Shown in pieces: positions 50,779-61,525 of a DNA stretch of 64,000 nt; position 1 is the first letter of the stretch; each line of letters opens with the position of its first letter. Position numbers and translations under genes: made by a program. Source of the DNA: Halomarina halobia (GTDB lineage Archaea > Halobacteriota > Halobacteria > Halobacteriales > Haloarculaceae); contig NZ_CP119992.1 of NCBI RefSeq assembly GCF_029338575.1, forward strand, positions 1,984,001 through 2,048,000. Direction: 5' to 3'. Below the pieces are notes generated by a model. That model was not told the DNA's origin and did not search any database. It saw only the letters and a list, made by a program, of their open reading frames with translations.

Positions 50779-51849
50779 ATGAGTCGGTGGAGTTACTTCC
50801 TCCGACGACTGGTGCTCGTGGTTCCGATCCTGCTGTTCTCGATGTCGCTTACCTTCCTCATCATCCGGATCGGCCCGACCGACCCGGTGGCGGCCATCGT
50901 CGGACTGAACAACGACCCGCAGTATCGGATCGCTGTCGCGAAGAGTATCGGCATCCTTGATAAGAACGGAGACCCCGTACCGCTCTGGAGACAGTACGTC
51001 GACTTCATGTGGGGGCTGCTCACGTTCGACCTCGGTCAGGCGTGGGTGATCAATCGCGGGACGTCCGTCACCGACCTCATCGCCAGCCGCGCGCCGCGGA
51101 CCATCTGGCTCGGGTTCTGGTCGGTGCTCGTCGCGCTGTTCATCGGCATTCCGCTCGGGTTCTACGCCGGCCTGAACCCGAACACGCTGTCCGACTACAC
51201 CGCCTCCTTCGGCGGGATCGTCTGGCGCGCCATGCCGAACTTCTGGCTCGGCATCATCCTCGCCGGGGTGCTGGTCACCTCCTCCGAACTCACCAACGGG
51301 CTGTTCAACTGGAGCGAGTTCATCGTCGAGACCGACGTCATCACCGCGCCGCCGCTCGATAACCTCAGCTTCGTCTCGTTCGAGGGCGGCGTCCCGTCGT
51401 ACGACGGGGAGGGGTTCGAGAACCTCGTCGCGGCGATAAAACAGATCCTCCCGGCCGCGCTCGTGCTGGGATCGGCGTCGATGGGTAACGAGATGCGCAT
51501 CGGCCGGACGGCGGTGCTCGAGACGATCAACTCCAACTACGTCGAGACGGCTCGGGCGAAGGGGCTCTCGGAGCGCGTCATCGTCTGGAAGCACGTCTTC
51601 CGCAACGCGCTCATCCCCCTCGTGCCGGTCATCACGGCGGAGGCGTTCCTGCTCATCGGCGGCTCGGTCGTCGTGGAGTCCGTCTTCGGCATCAACGGCC
51701 TCGGGAAGCTCTTCTTCGACGCGACGGTCCAGGGGGACCTCCCGCTGGCCGGGGCGCTGATATTCATCTTCGTCCTCATCACGCTCGGCATGAACATCCT
51801 ACAGGACTTCCTCTACACCGTGATCGATCCGCGGATCGGGTACGAATGA
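50779..51849 (+). CDS. dppB: peptide-type ABC transporter permease DppB
   Basis: Permease of 356 aa with six membrane helices. WSYFLRRLVLVVPILLFSMS is the N-terminal helix, GFWSVLVALFIGIPLGFYAG and AMPNFWLGIILAGVLVTS the core, and the EAA loop is ETARAKGLSERVIVWKHVFR NAL-type. GGSVVVESVFGINGLGKLFF is the family's C-terminal sequence. A longer periplasmic insertion (about 175-215) is present. Starts 160 bases after dppA; that gap contains no clear promoter but a dyad is not excluded. Confidence 0.95.
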   Translation: MSRWSYFLRRLVLVVPILLFSMSLTFLIIRIGPTDPVAAIVGLNNDPQYRIAVAKSIGILDKNGDPVPLWRQYVDFMWGLLTFDLGQAWVINRGTSVTDLIASRAPRTIWLGFWSVLVALFIGIPLGFYAGLNPNTLSDYTASFGGIVWRAMPNFWLGIILAGVLVTSSELTNGLFNWSEFIVETDVITAPPLDNLSFVSFEGGVPSYDGEGFENLVAAIKQILPAALVLGSASMGNEMRIGRTAVLETINSNYVETARAKGLSERVIVWKHVFRNALIPLVPVITAEAFLLIGGSVVVESVFGINGLGKLFFDATVQGDLPLAGALIFIFVLITLGMNILQDFLYTVIDPRIGYE

Positions 51850-53350
51850 CCATGCGTGAGACACCGTACGCGGACGAACTACCGCTTCGCGCCCGGATCC
51901 GGGAGAACCCGGGACCGGCGCTCGCGTGGGGGGCCGTGTTCGCCCTGCTCGTCCTCGTCGAACTCGGTGCCCTGCTCGGGATCGCCATCGACGTCCTCAA
52001 GTTCGTCGTCGAGATCGGCGGCGGGTTGATCAACGGCGTCGTGGACGTCACGGCAGGCATCGCGGCCGCGATGGGCTACCTCGACGGCCTGGGCAGGGCG
52101 GCGGGGCAGATCCCCACGCTGCTCTCGCGCGAACTCGTCCCCAACCAGGGGTACAGGACCCCGAGCGGCGGCTGGGAGGGGACCTTCCTCGGCCTTCCGC
52201 CCGCCGTCGCGTGGGGGATCCGCTTCGTACTCGTTTACGCCTACGTCTTCTTCTTCCTCTACTGGCTGTGGAGGGGTTACGACCTGTTCGTCACCCACTA
52301 CCGCTACGCCGACTGGACGCCCCGCGACGACATGGTGCGTCGCCTGCGCACCCACCGCTGGGGGCAGTTCGGCTTCGTCGTCGTCGTCATGTTCGTCGCC
52401 CTCGCGCTGTTCGCGCCGACGCTCTCGCCGGTGACCTACCAGGACGACGCGATGGACCCGTACGGTGCCGAGTTGAAGTACTTCGACGAGGAGGCCGGGG
52501 AGGTCAGGACCACCAACTACGGTCAGGCCAACCTCGCGACGGCGTCGACCGGCGGGGACGACCCCGCGGACACCGTCAGCATCGGGGAGTACGACGAGTA
52601 CGGCCGGTTCCACCCGCTCGGCACCCTGCCGACCCCGGGCGGCGACCTGTTCACGAAGCTCGCCTACGGGGCGCGCGTGTCGCTGTTCGTCGGGCTGCTC
52701 GCCATCGGCATCAGCGGCCTCATCGCCGTGGGGCTCGGGTTGCTCACGGCCTACTACAAGGGCCTCGCCGACCTCGCCGCCGTGGTGGTGAGCGACTCGA
52801 TCCAGGCCATCCCGGCCATCCTGCTGCTCATCCTCATGTCCGTCGTGTTCTCCGAGCACTGGCTCGGGGACTTCTACAACGGCGGGTTGCTGATCGCGCT
52901 GGTGTTCGGGTTCATCTACTGGCCCGGCATCTGGCGGCTGATCCGCGGGCCGGCGATGCAGGTCTCGGAGCAGGAGTGGGTCGACGCCGCCCGCAGTTAC
53001 GGGCAGCGCTCGACCGTCACGATGCGAAAGCACATGCTCCCCTACATCGTCGGCTACCTGCTCGTCTACGCGTCGATGACCATCGGCGGCGTCATCATCA
53101 CGACGTCGGCGCTGTCGTTCCTCGGCATCGGCATCAACCCCCCGACCCCCGAGTGGGGGCAGGTAGTCGCGGACGGGCGGGGATACGTCGCGACCGCGTC
53201 GTGGCACATCGCGTTCGTCCCGGGGGTCCTGATCGTCCTCGTGGTGACGGCGTTCAACGCGCTCGGCGACGGCATCCGCGACGCGATCGACCCGCAGAGC
53301 GAGGGTGGCGGCGGAGCGGCCGAGGAGGCTGCCGTCGCAGGGGGTGGCGG

Positions 53351-53354
<4 letters not shown>
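51846..53354 (+). CDS. dppC: peptide-type ABC transporter permease DppC, extended N-terminus
   Basis: Permease of 502 aa, about 200 longer than usual DppC. The first ~160 residues add two or three membrane segments (PALAWGAVFALLVLVELGAL; VAWGIRFVLVYAYVFFFLYW). The usual DppC begins at HRWGQFGFVVVVMFVALALF. YGARVSLFVGLLAIGISGLI, the EAA loop (EWVDAARSYGQRSTVTMRKH) and TSALSFLGIGINPPTPEWGQ are family signatures. The start overlaps dppB by 4 bases and the end overlaps dppD by 4. The extension is found in haloarchaeal relatives and may add a membrane module. Confidence 0.93.
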
Positions 53355-54692
<1,338 letters not shown>

Positions 54693-54700
<8 letters not shown>

Positions 54701-56282
54701 GGAACTGGTCCAGGAACAGCCCCAGGCGGCCGAGCAGCGCGACGCGCTCGTGGAAGTGAACGAGCTCAGGACCTACTACGAGGACGGCAGGCTGCTCAGC
54801 TCACGGCCCGTCAAGGCGGTCGACGGGGTGACGTTCCGGATCGAGCGCGGCGAGACCCTCGGTCTCGTGGGCGAGTCCGGCTGCGGGAAGACGACCCTCG
54901 GGCGGACGCTGGTCCGCCTCGAGCAGGCGACCGACGGCGAGGTGCTCTTCGACGGGGAGGACATCACGACCTTCTCCGGCTCGAAGCTCAAGCGCTGGCG
55001 GCGCGACGCACAGATCGTCTTCCAGGACCCCGAGTCGAGCCTCAACGACCGCATGACGGTCGGCGAGATCATCCGGGAGCCCCTCGACGTCCACGACTGG
55101 CCCGACTTCTCGGTCCGCGTCGAGGGCGCGCGCGGCCGCGAGGTGACCGTCTCGGGCGACGGACGGCCCGTGCCGGAGGACGCCTCGGACGCGGACGTCG
55201 TCGTCACCGTCTCGGGGGACTCGGCGACTGCGTCGGTCCGCGAGGGAATCCCGCTCCCGGACGAGGACGTGACCGCGTCGGTCACGGAGCGGGGCGACGC
55301 GCTCGACGTGGCGGTGAACGTGCGCGTCGCGAAGCCGCGGCTGCGCCGCGCGCGGGTCAGGGAGCTACTCGAGACGGTCGGCCTGCGCGAGGAGCACTAC
55401 TACCGCTACCCCCACCAGTTCTCCGGCGGGCAGCGCCAGCGCGTCGGCATCGCCCGGGCGCTCGCGCTCGAACCCGAGTTCATCGTCCTCGACGAGCCGG
55501 TGAGCGCCCTCGACGTGTCCGTCCAGGCGAAGATCCTGAACCTGCTGGAGGACCTCCAGGACGAGTTCGGGCTCACCTTCCTCTTCATCGCCCACGACCT
55601 CTCGGTCGTCCGCCACATCTGCGATCGGGTGGCCGTGATGTACCTCGGTCACGTCATGGAGATCGGCGAGACGGAGGAGCTGTTCTCCGACCCGAAGAAC
55701 CCCTACACCTACTCGCTGCTGTCGGCGATCCCCGACGCGGACCCGACCGCGACGCGCGAGCGCGTCACCCTGCGGGGGACGCCGCCGAGCCCGCGCGACC
55801 CGCCGGCCGGCTGTCCGTTCAGTACGCGCTGCCCGGTGAAGATCCGCCCGGAGCAGTACCGCGACCTCGACGACGAGGTCTGGGACGCGGTCGAACTGCT
55901 CCGGGAGATCCTCCGCGAGCGCGAGCGGGCGGATCGCACCCTCACGGAGCGCGCGAAGCAGCGGCTGGGCATGGAGACGCGCTTCTCCGACATCGACGAG
56001 ATCCGCCACGAGGTGATGGGCGACCTCGACCTCCCGCCGGAGATCGGCCGACACGTGGAGCGGGTCGTCGAGTACGTCCGCGAGGGCGACGAGCGGGCCG
56101 CCCGCGAGTACATGCTGGAGGAGTTCGGGAGCGCGTGCGACACGGATCGACCGGCGCACCACCCCGTGAGCGAGAGCGGGCGCACGAGCCTCTGTCACCG
56201 CCACCGCGCGGAGTACGAGGAGCCGGGGCCGGTGTTCGACGACCTGCTCGACCGGGGGACCAGACAGACCCGGAGCCGGTAG
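54693..56282 (+). CDS. dppF: peptide-type ABC transporter ATP-binding protein DppF, enlarged
   Basis: ATPase of 529 aa. Walker A is GESGCGKT, Q-loop [20 protein letters not shown], signature [16 protein letters not shown], Walker [17 protein letters not shown]. An insertion of about 85 residues ([40 protein letters not shown]) lies between the Q-loop and the signature. The C-terminal oligopeptide-type motif is split: [17 protein letters not shown], then about 120 mostly helical residues, then [17 protein letters not shown] and [12 protein letters not shown]. This extra domain has no name I know. Confidence 0.93.
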
Positions 56283-56285
56283 TCG

Positions 56286-56744
56286 ATGCCCGACGACGAG
56301 CGCGGCCGGTACGCGCGCGAGTTCGAGGACGGAACGCACCCGCCCCGACGGCTGCAGGTGCTCGACGCCGCGGCGTACGCGCTCGTCCTGACGGCCGTCG
56401 TCGTCGCGCTCTCGGTCGCGGTGACCCTCGCCCTCGGCGTCGCGCGACCCTGGGTCGGCGTGAAGTACCTCCTGTTCGTCGTCGGCCTCCTCCTGTTCGG
56501 GGTGGCGAGCGTCAAGCTCCGGCCGAAGGCGGCGTACAGTGAGCGGGACCTCCTCCCGGCGAACAGCGAGGGGGAGACGGGGTTCCAGGCGCTCGTCCAG
56601 CGGCTCGTCGCCCTGCTCGGCGAGCGGTACCGCCTCGCGCCCGACGAGCGGTTCTCCGACGCGGCGAAGCTCCTCCTGGCGAGCGTCGGCGTGCTCGCCG
56701 TCTCCGCCGCGATGGAGTTCGTCTTCGGCGTCACGATCGCGTGA
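56286..56744 (+). CDS. haloarchaeal membrane protein
   Basis: Protein of 152 aa: charged N-terminus (MPDDERGRYAREFEDGTHPP), two membrane segments (YALVLTAVVVALSVAVTLAL; YLLFVVGLLLFGVASVKL), a soluble region, and a third segment at the end (LLLASVGVLAVSAAMEFVFG). Starts 4 bases after dppF and likely co-transcribed. Haloarchaeal conserved; function unknown. Confidence 0.75.
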   Translation: MPDDERGRYAREFEDGTHPPRRLQVLDAAAYALVLTAVVVALSVAVTLALGVARPWVGVKYLLFVVGLLLFGVASVKLRPKAAYSERDLLPANSEGETGFQALVQRLVALLGERYRLAPDERFSDAAKLLLASVGVLAVSAAMEFVFGVTIA

Positions 56745-56794
56745 GTCGGGGGCCGAACAACAGGCTTTACCGCGTCAGCGCCGCACGTGCGCCC

Positions 56795-57391
56795 ATGCCC
56801 GACATCGGCGAGGAGACGGAGTACGCCGACCGCTTAGCGAGCAACGCGGACCAGTTGAAGGACGCCTGGGAGGCGACCCTCGAGGAGATGCGCGCCATCG
56901 CCGCGGAGCTCGAGGCGGAGGGATGGGACGTGACCGCCGTGTCGGCGGTCAACACCGCGCCGACGAACCCCGAGGCCGGCGAGTCCGATCGCTTCGGCCT
57001 GGTGCACGTCGTCGCCGACAACCGCGCCGAGGACTTCCGGGGGGCGTTCGAGCGCGGCACCGGCGCGTCCCCCGAGAGCGAGGACGGCGAGGTGACGGAG
57101 CTGGGCGGGTTCGAGCGCTACGAGGTGTTCCGGACGGAGGCCGGCGGGAGCGCCTTCCAGGTGACGGTGCTGTACGCCGACGAGCCGAGGGTCGCCATCG
57201 TCCTCGCGGGCGGGTACGAACTCGCGTTCGCCCAGGGGATGATCCGCACGGCGATCGAGCGCGACGAGATGTACACGCACGTCCAGACGCTCGATAAGAC
57301 CCATCTCGGGAGCTTCCGCCACGAGGACTGGGAGCTGTTCTTCCCCGAGGCGCGACAGCGGTTCGGGATCGGCGAGGACGACGAGGAGTGA
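56795..57391 (+). CDS. haloarchaeal conserved protein next to the Dpp operon
   Basis: Protein of 198 aa from the ATG at 56795 (MPDIGEETEYADRLASNADQ). It starts with a helical region (LKDAWEATLEEMRAIAAELE) and continues as alpha/beta (FGLVHVVADNRAEDFRGAFE; FQVTVLYADEPRVAIVLAGG; HLGSFRHEDWELFFPE). No membrane segment or signal. I recognise it as a haloarchaeal family without known function. CTTTACC (56764-56770) is the likely TATA region. Confidence 0.75.
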   Translation: MPDIGEETEYADRLASNADQLKDAWEATLEEMRAIAAELEAEGWDVTAVSAVNTAPTNPEAGESDRFGLVHVVADNRAEDFRGAFERGTGASPESEDGEVTELGGFERYEVFRTEAGGSAFQVTVLYADEPRVAIVLAGGYELAFAQGMIRTAIERDEMYTHVQTLDKTHLGSFRHEDWELFFPEARQRFGIGEDDEE

Positions 57392-57464
57392 CGAGCGGTC
57401 CGGAGGAGCACGAAGCGGACGAGGCCGAACTGGAGGGGTGGCGACGGAAACGGCGCGCGGAGGG

Positions 57465-57647
57465 ATGACGGGACACGAGCGCGGCGAAGTCGTGTGGTAT
57501 CCGGCGCTGTTCGCGGACTACGACCGCCCGTTTCTCCTCGTCTCGACCGATACGCATCCGTTCCACGAGGAGGAGCACGTCGGGCTCGCGTCGCGTTCGA
57601 CCGACACCTGCGACGAGCGCCGTCGAGCAGTCGTCGACTCGGAATGA
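57465..57647 (+). pseudogene. truncated PemK/MazF-like toxin remnant
   Basis: Reads as about 60 residues: ERGEVVWYPALFADYDRPFL followed by LVSTDTHPFHEEEHVGLASR, which matches the N-terminal half of haloarchaeal PemK/MazF-like growth inhibitors (RGDVVW...RPWLVVSN-x-x-HPFHGEEYV). The usual C-terminal half, with the conserved strand and helix of the fold (about 60 more residues), is missing; a stop follows a short Arg/Asp tail. Probably a decayed toxin gene. No antitoxin gene is adjacent. Confidence 0.6.
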
Positions 57648-57761
57648 CCCGCCGGAGGGCACCTCGCCCGAGAAGACTACGGAAACGAAGCACTGCCCCG
57701 CGCGTGCGGATCGTCGGCACGGATGTGAAGGGGTTTAGTACGCGGGAGGTGACGAAGGGGT

Positions 57762-58610
57762 ATGAACGTCGCAGACGCCATGACGCCGCGCGAAGACGTG
57801 GTGACGGTGTCGCTTCCGGGCGGCCGGGACGACGCCCTCGAGTACCTCCGGACGGGCGAGTTCTCCTCCGTCGCGGTGGTGAAGGTCGAGGACGGCGAGG
57901 AGGTCTTCCGCGGCCTGGTGTCGCGCGAGGCGCTGATCGAACAGCCCGACGAGGACCAGCTCGCGCTGCTCGTCGAGGAGGGGCCGACGACGAGCGCCGA
58001 CGCGACGCTCGACGACCTCGCCCGCCTCATGCGCGAGACGGGGGCCCGACGCGTCCCCGTCGTCGACGGTGACAGTCTCGAGGGCATCATCACCATCACG
58101 GACGTGGTGCGCGCCATCGCGAGCGGCGACGCCGACGGGGACACCGAGGTCGGCGAGCTCGCGACCCGGCAGGTGAACTGCCTGTACGCCGGGTCGCCGC
58201 TCGAGACCGCGGAGCGCGAACTCTCCTACGCCGACGTCTCGTACGGCATCGTCCTCGACGACGAGGGCGACGTGTGCGGCATCCTCACCGACACCGACCT
58301 CATCGAGGTGGCCGAGATCGTCGAGGGCGAGGGCGACACCGGCGAGTCCATCGCCAACGAGGACGACGAGTGGATGTGGGAGGGGATCAAGGCCGTGGGC
58401 AACCGCTACGTCCCCACCCGGAACGTCGTCTTCCCGGAGGGCACCGTCGCGGACTTCATGACCGAGGAGATCGTGACGGTCTCCCGGACGAAGACGGCCC
58501 AGCACGCGGCCCGGTTGATGCTCTCGAACGACATCGAACAGGTCCCCATGGTGAGCGGCGGCGACCTCGTCGGCATCGTCGGCGACATGGATCTGCTCAA
58601 GGCGCTATGA
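57762..58610 (+). CDS. CBS domain protein, four CBS motifs
   Basis: Protein of 282 aa with two CBS pairs. MNVADAMTPREDVVTVSLPG starts the first motif, ETGARRVPVVDGDSLEGIIT ends the second, ADVSYGIVLDDEGDVCGILT is in the third, and FMTEEIVTVSRTKTAQHAAR / DIEQVPMVSGGDLVGIVGDM the fourth. CBS pairs bind adenosine nucleotides and sense energy state. The end overlaps the start of glyS (ATGA), so they are translationally coupled. The partner is not known. Confidence 0.92.
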   Translation: MNVADAMTPREDVVTVSLPGGRDDALEYLRTGEFSSVAVVKVEDGEEVFRGLVSREALIEQPDEDQLALLVEEGPTTSADATLDDLARLMRETGARRVPVVDGDSLEGIITITDVVRAIASGDADGDTEVGELATRQVNCLYAGSPLETAERELSYADVSYGIVLDDEGDVCGILTDTDLIEVAEIVEGEGDTGESIANEDDEWMWEGIKAVGNRYVPTRNVVFPEGTVADFMTEEIVTVSRTKTAQHAARLMLSNDIEQVPMVSGGDLVGIVGDMDLLKAL

Positions 58611-60385
58611 CACGAACCGACGCGGACATCGTCGAACTGGCGAAACGCCGCGGGTACTTCTTCCAGGCCAGCGCCGCCTACGGCGGCGTCGCGGGTTTCT
58701 ACGTCTACGGTCCGCAGGGTGCCGCGCTGAAGCGCAACCTGGAGGACGCCTGGCGCGACCGCTTTCTCACCCGCGAGGGGCACGTGGAGATCGAGGCCCC
58801 GACGATCATGCCGGAGGCGGTCTTCGAGGCGTCGGGTCACCTCGACGGCTTCGACGACATGATCGTCGAGTGCCCCGAGTGCGGGACGAGCCACCGGGCG
58901 GACCACCTGGTCGAGGACGCGACCGACATCGAGGACGCCGAGAGCCTCCCGACCGCCGAGGTGGCGGACCTCATCGCCGAGCACGACCTGGCGTGCCCGA
59001 ACTGCGGCGCGTCGCTGGCCGGGACCGAGGTGTCGGAGTTCAACCTCATGTTCGCCACGAACATCGGGCCGGGCAGCGCCTCGCCGGGCTACCTCCGCCC
59101 GGAGACGGCCCAGGGCATCTTCGTGGAGTTCCCCCGGCTGAAGGAGTACGCCCGCGGCCAGCTCCCCTTCGGCGTCGGTCAGATCGGCACGGCCTACCGC
59201 AACGAGATCAGCCCGCGGCGCTCGCTCATCCGCGTCCGGGAGTTCACCCAGGCCGAACTGGAGCACTTCGTCGACCCCGAGCGCGACGAGCCGCCGCTCC
59301 ACAGGGTCGCGGCCGTGGAGGTGCCGCTGTACTCCGCCGAGGCCCAGCGGGCCGACGACGGCGGCATCGAGACGACGACGATCGGCGAGGCCGTCGAGTC
59401 GGGCGTCATCGGCAGCCCGTGGGTGGCCTACTACCTCGGCGTCGCCCGCGACTGGTACGATCGGATCGGCGTCGACATGGACCGGTTCCGCTACCGCCAG
59501 CACCTCGCCGGCGAGCGGGCCCACTACGCGAGCGACTGCTGGGACGCCGAGGCCGAACTCGACGGCAACTGGATCGAGATCACCGGCTTCGCCTACCGCG
59601 GCGACTACGACCTCACGAAGCACGGCCAGCACGCGGACGACGACTTCACCGTCTTCCGGCAGTACGACGAGCCGATCACGGTCGAGCGGGCCACCGTCGA
59701 TCCCGACATGAGCGTGCTCGGCCCCGAGTTCGGCGGCGCGGCCGCGGACGTCGCCGAGGAACTCGAGCGGCTCGCTGCGACCGACGAGTCGGCGTTCGAG
59801 GGCGAGGAGGTCACCGTCGAGGTCGGCGGCGAGTCGTACACCGTCCCGACCGAGGCCGCGGGGTTCGCCGTCGAGGAGGTGACCGAGGCGGGCGAGCACA
59901 TCACGCCCCACGTCGTCGAGCCCTCGTTCGGCGTCGATCGGGTGTTCTACACCGTCCTCGACCACGCGCTGCGCGAGGACGAGGTGGACGGCGAGGCGCG
60001 GACGTACCTCCACCTCCCCGCCGAGCTCGCGCCGACGACCGTCGCCGTCCTCCCATTGATGAGCAAGGACGGCCTCGACGACCGCGCCCGCGAGATCGTC
60101 GAGACGCTCCGCGCGGCGGGCATCGGCGTCGACTACGACGACTCCGGCACCATCGGCCGTCGCTACCGCCGCCAGGACGAGGTCGGCACGCCCTACTGCG
60201 TCACCGTCGACTACGAGTCCCTGGAGGACGACACGGTGACGCTGCGCGACCGCGACACGACCGACCAGGTCCGCGTCCCCGTCGACGCGCTCCCCGAGCG
60301 CATCGCGGCGCTGCGGGCGGGCTCGGCCTTCGAATCGCTCGACGACGCTCGCACCGAGACGCCCGACGAGGCGACGCAGGGCTGA
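58607..60385 (+). CDS. glyS: glycyl-tRNA synthetase
   Basis: Class II synthetase of 592 aa, archaeal/eukaryotic alpha2 type. The start ATG overlaps the CBS gene's stop. AKRRGYFFQASAAYGGVAGF and YVYGPQGAALKRNLEDAWRD are family-typical. Zinc-type pairs CPECGTSH and CPNCGASL are inserted in the catalytic domain. LRPETAQGIFVEFPRLKEYA and GTAYRNEISPRRSLIRVREF are motifs 1-2; EPSFGVDRVFYTVL is motif 3. The C-terminal ~110 residues (PTTVAVLPLMSKDGLDDRAR) are the anticodon-binding domain. Confidence 0.97.
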   Translation: MTRTDADIVELAKRRGYFFQASAAYGGVAGFYVYGPQGAALKRNLEDAWRDRFLTREGHVEIEAPTIMPEAVFEASGHLDGFDDMIVECPECGTSHRADHLVEDATDIEDAESLPTAEVADLIAEHDLACPNCGASLAGTEVSEFNLMFATNIGPGSASPGYLRPETAQGIFVEFPRLKEYARGQLPFGVGQIGTAYRNEISPRRSLIRVREFTQAELEHFVDPERDEPPLHRVAAVEVPLYSAEAQRADDGGIETTTIGEAVESGVIGSPWVAYYLGVARDWYDRIGVDMDRFRYRQHLAGERAHYASDCWDAEAELDGNWIEITGFAYRGDYDLTKHGQHADDDFTVFRQYDEPITVERATVDPDMSVLGPEFGGAAADVAEELERLAATDESAFEGEEVTVEVGGESYTVPTEAAGFAVEEVTEAGEHITPHVVEPSFGVDRVFYTVLDHALREDEVDGEARTYLHLPAELAPTTVAVLPLMSKDGLDDRAREIVETLRAAGIGVDYDDSGTIGRRYRRQDEVGTPYCVTVDYESLEDDTVTLRDRDTTDQVRVPVDALPERIAALRAGSAFESLDDARTETPDEATQG

Positions 60386-60387
60386 GC

Positions 60388-60963
60388 ATGCTGTCCCCGG
60401 AGATCGAGCGGCGACTGGTCCACGCTAGCGGCGCGAGCGTCCCGCTCGCGTGGGCGGTCGGCCTCGTCCCGTGGACGTGGGTCCAGACCGTCTTCGTCGC
60501 CGGGGCGCTCTCCGCGCTCGGGTTCGAGGCCCTGCGGCTGTCGGGCGTCGTCGACCTCTGGGTGTTCGAGAAGCTCACCCGGGAGTACGAGCGGGACAAC
60601 CTCGCGGGCTACGCCCTCTACATGCTGAGCATGGCCGGCGCGTCGCTGCTGTTCGTCCCGCGGGTCGCCGCGGCGGCGATGCTGATGCTCGCGCTCGCCG
60701 ATCCGGTGAGCGGCCTGCTGGGCTCGGGCGAGCTTCGCGCCGTCAAGGACGCGTCCGTGCTGCTGGTGATGTTCGCCGTCTGCGCGCTCATCGCCGTCGC
60801 GTTCGTGACCTCCCCCGCGGCTATCGTCCTGGGGGCGCTCGCCGCGACGCTGGCCGACGGCGTGAAGCCCGTCGTCCGGGGCTACGTCATCGACGACAAC
60901 CTCACCATCCCGCTCGCGGCGGGCGCGGCGATGACCGCCGGCCTGTTCCTGATGGCAGCGTGA
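60388..60963 (+). CDS. dolichol-kinase/CDP-diacylglycerol-type membrane protein
   Basis: Membrane protein of 191 aa, related to Dgk1/Sec59-like CTP-dependent kinases. ERRLVHASGASVPLAWAVGL begins with the His-x-x-G type N-terminal motif; FEALRLSGVVDLWVFEKLTR and SLLFVPRVAAAAMLMLALAD, PVSGLLGSGELRAVKDASVL follow, and NLTIPLAAGAAMTAGLF ends with the conserved DN(L/x)T-IP motif. It may phosphorylate a polyprenol or diacylglycerol-like lipid with CTP. Only 2 bases after glyS. Confidence 0.82.
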   Translation: MLSPEIERRLVHASGASVPLAWAVGLVPWTWVQTVFVAGALSALGFEALRLSGVVDLWVFEKLTREYERDNLAGYALYMLSMAGASLLFVPRVAAAAMLMLALADPVSGLLGSGELRAVKDASVLLVMFAVCALIAVAFVTSPAAIVLGALAATLADGVKPVVRGYVIDDNLTIPLAAGAAMTAGLFLMAA

Positions 60964-61024
60964 GCCGCCGATCCGGCGTGTCTCGCAGCGAAGTGCCTTT
61001 GCCGGCGCGTACGCTTTCTTCGGT

Positions 61025-61525
61025 ATGACAGTCTACGAGGCCGACCTCCCGGGGGTGGGCAAGAAGTTCGAGGTGGAACTCGACGACGAGACGCGGCTCG
61101 TCATCATCATTCACAACACGGGAAAGCGGGAGCTGTTCCTCCGCCGCGAGGAGGGCGCGGACGCGGAGAAGCTGTTCGAACTGACCGATCGGCTCGCCCG
61201 GCAGGTGGGCACCATCATGGAGGGGGCGTACTTCCAGCCCATCCGGACGGAGTCCATCGACACCGTCCTCGCCGACGACACGCTCATCGAGTGGTCGAAG
61301 GTGCAGGACGGATCGCCGCTCGCGGGACAGACGCTCGCCGAGGCGCGCCTCCGGCAGGCGCTCGGCGTCTCGGTCATCGCCATCCAGCGCGGCGAGGAGA
61401 CGCTGACGAATCCCGGTCCGGACACGGAGATCCGGGCCGAGGACACGCTCGTCGTCCTCGGATCGCAGGAGGCGTGTCGGAAGCTCGACGACGTGGTGGC
61501 CGGGGACGCGGAGCTCGATGGCTGA
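61025..61525 (+). CDS. K+/H+ antiporter regulatory subunit (TrkA-C, KhtT-like)
   Basis: Protein of 166 aa. The N-terminal region YEADLPGVGKKFEVELDDET is the KhtT-type domain. The C-terminal TrkA-C (RCK_C) domain covers about residues 90-160 (DGSPLAGQTLAEARLRQALG; VSVIAIQRGEETLTNPGPDT; ILRAEDTLVVLG-type end). It overlaps the antiporter gene by 8 bases and would gate it in response to a ligand such as a nucleotide. GTACGCTTTCTT upstream is a plausible promoter. Confidence 0.92.
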   Translation: MTVYEADLPGVGKKFEVELDDETRLVIIIHNTGKRELFLRREEGADAEKLFELTDRLARQVGTIMEGAYFQPIRTESIDTVLADDTLIEWSKVQDGSPLAGQTLAEARLRQALGVSVIAIQRGEETLTNPGPDTEIRAEDTLVVLGSQEACRKLDDVVAGDAELDG

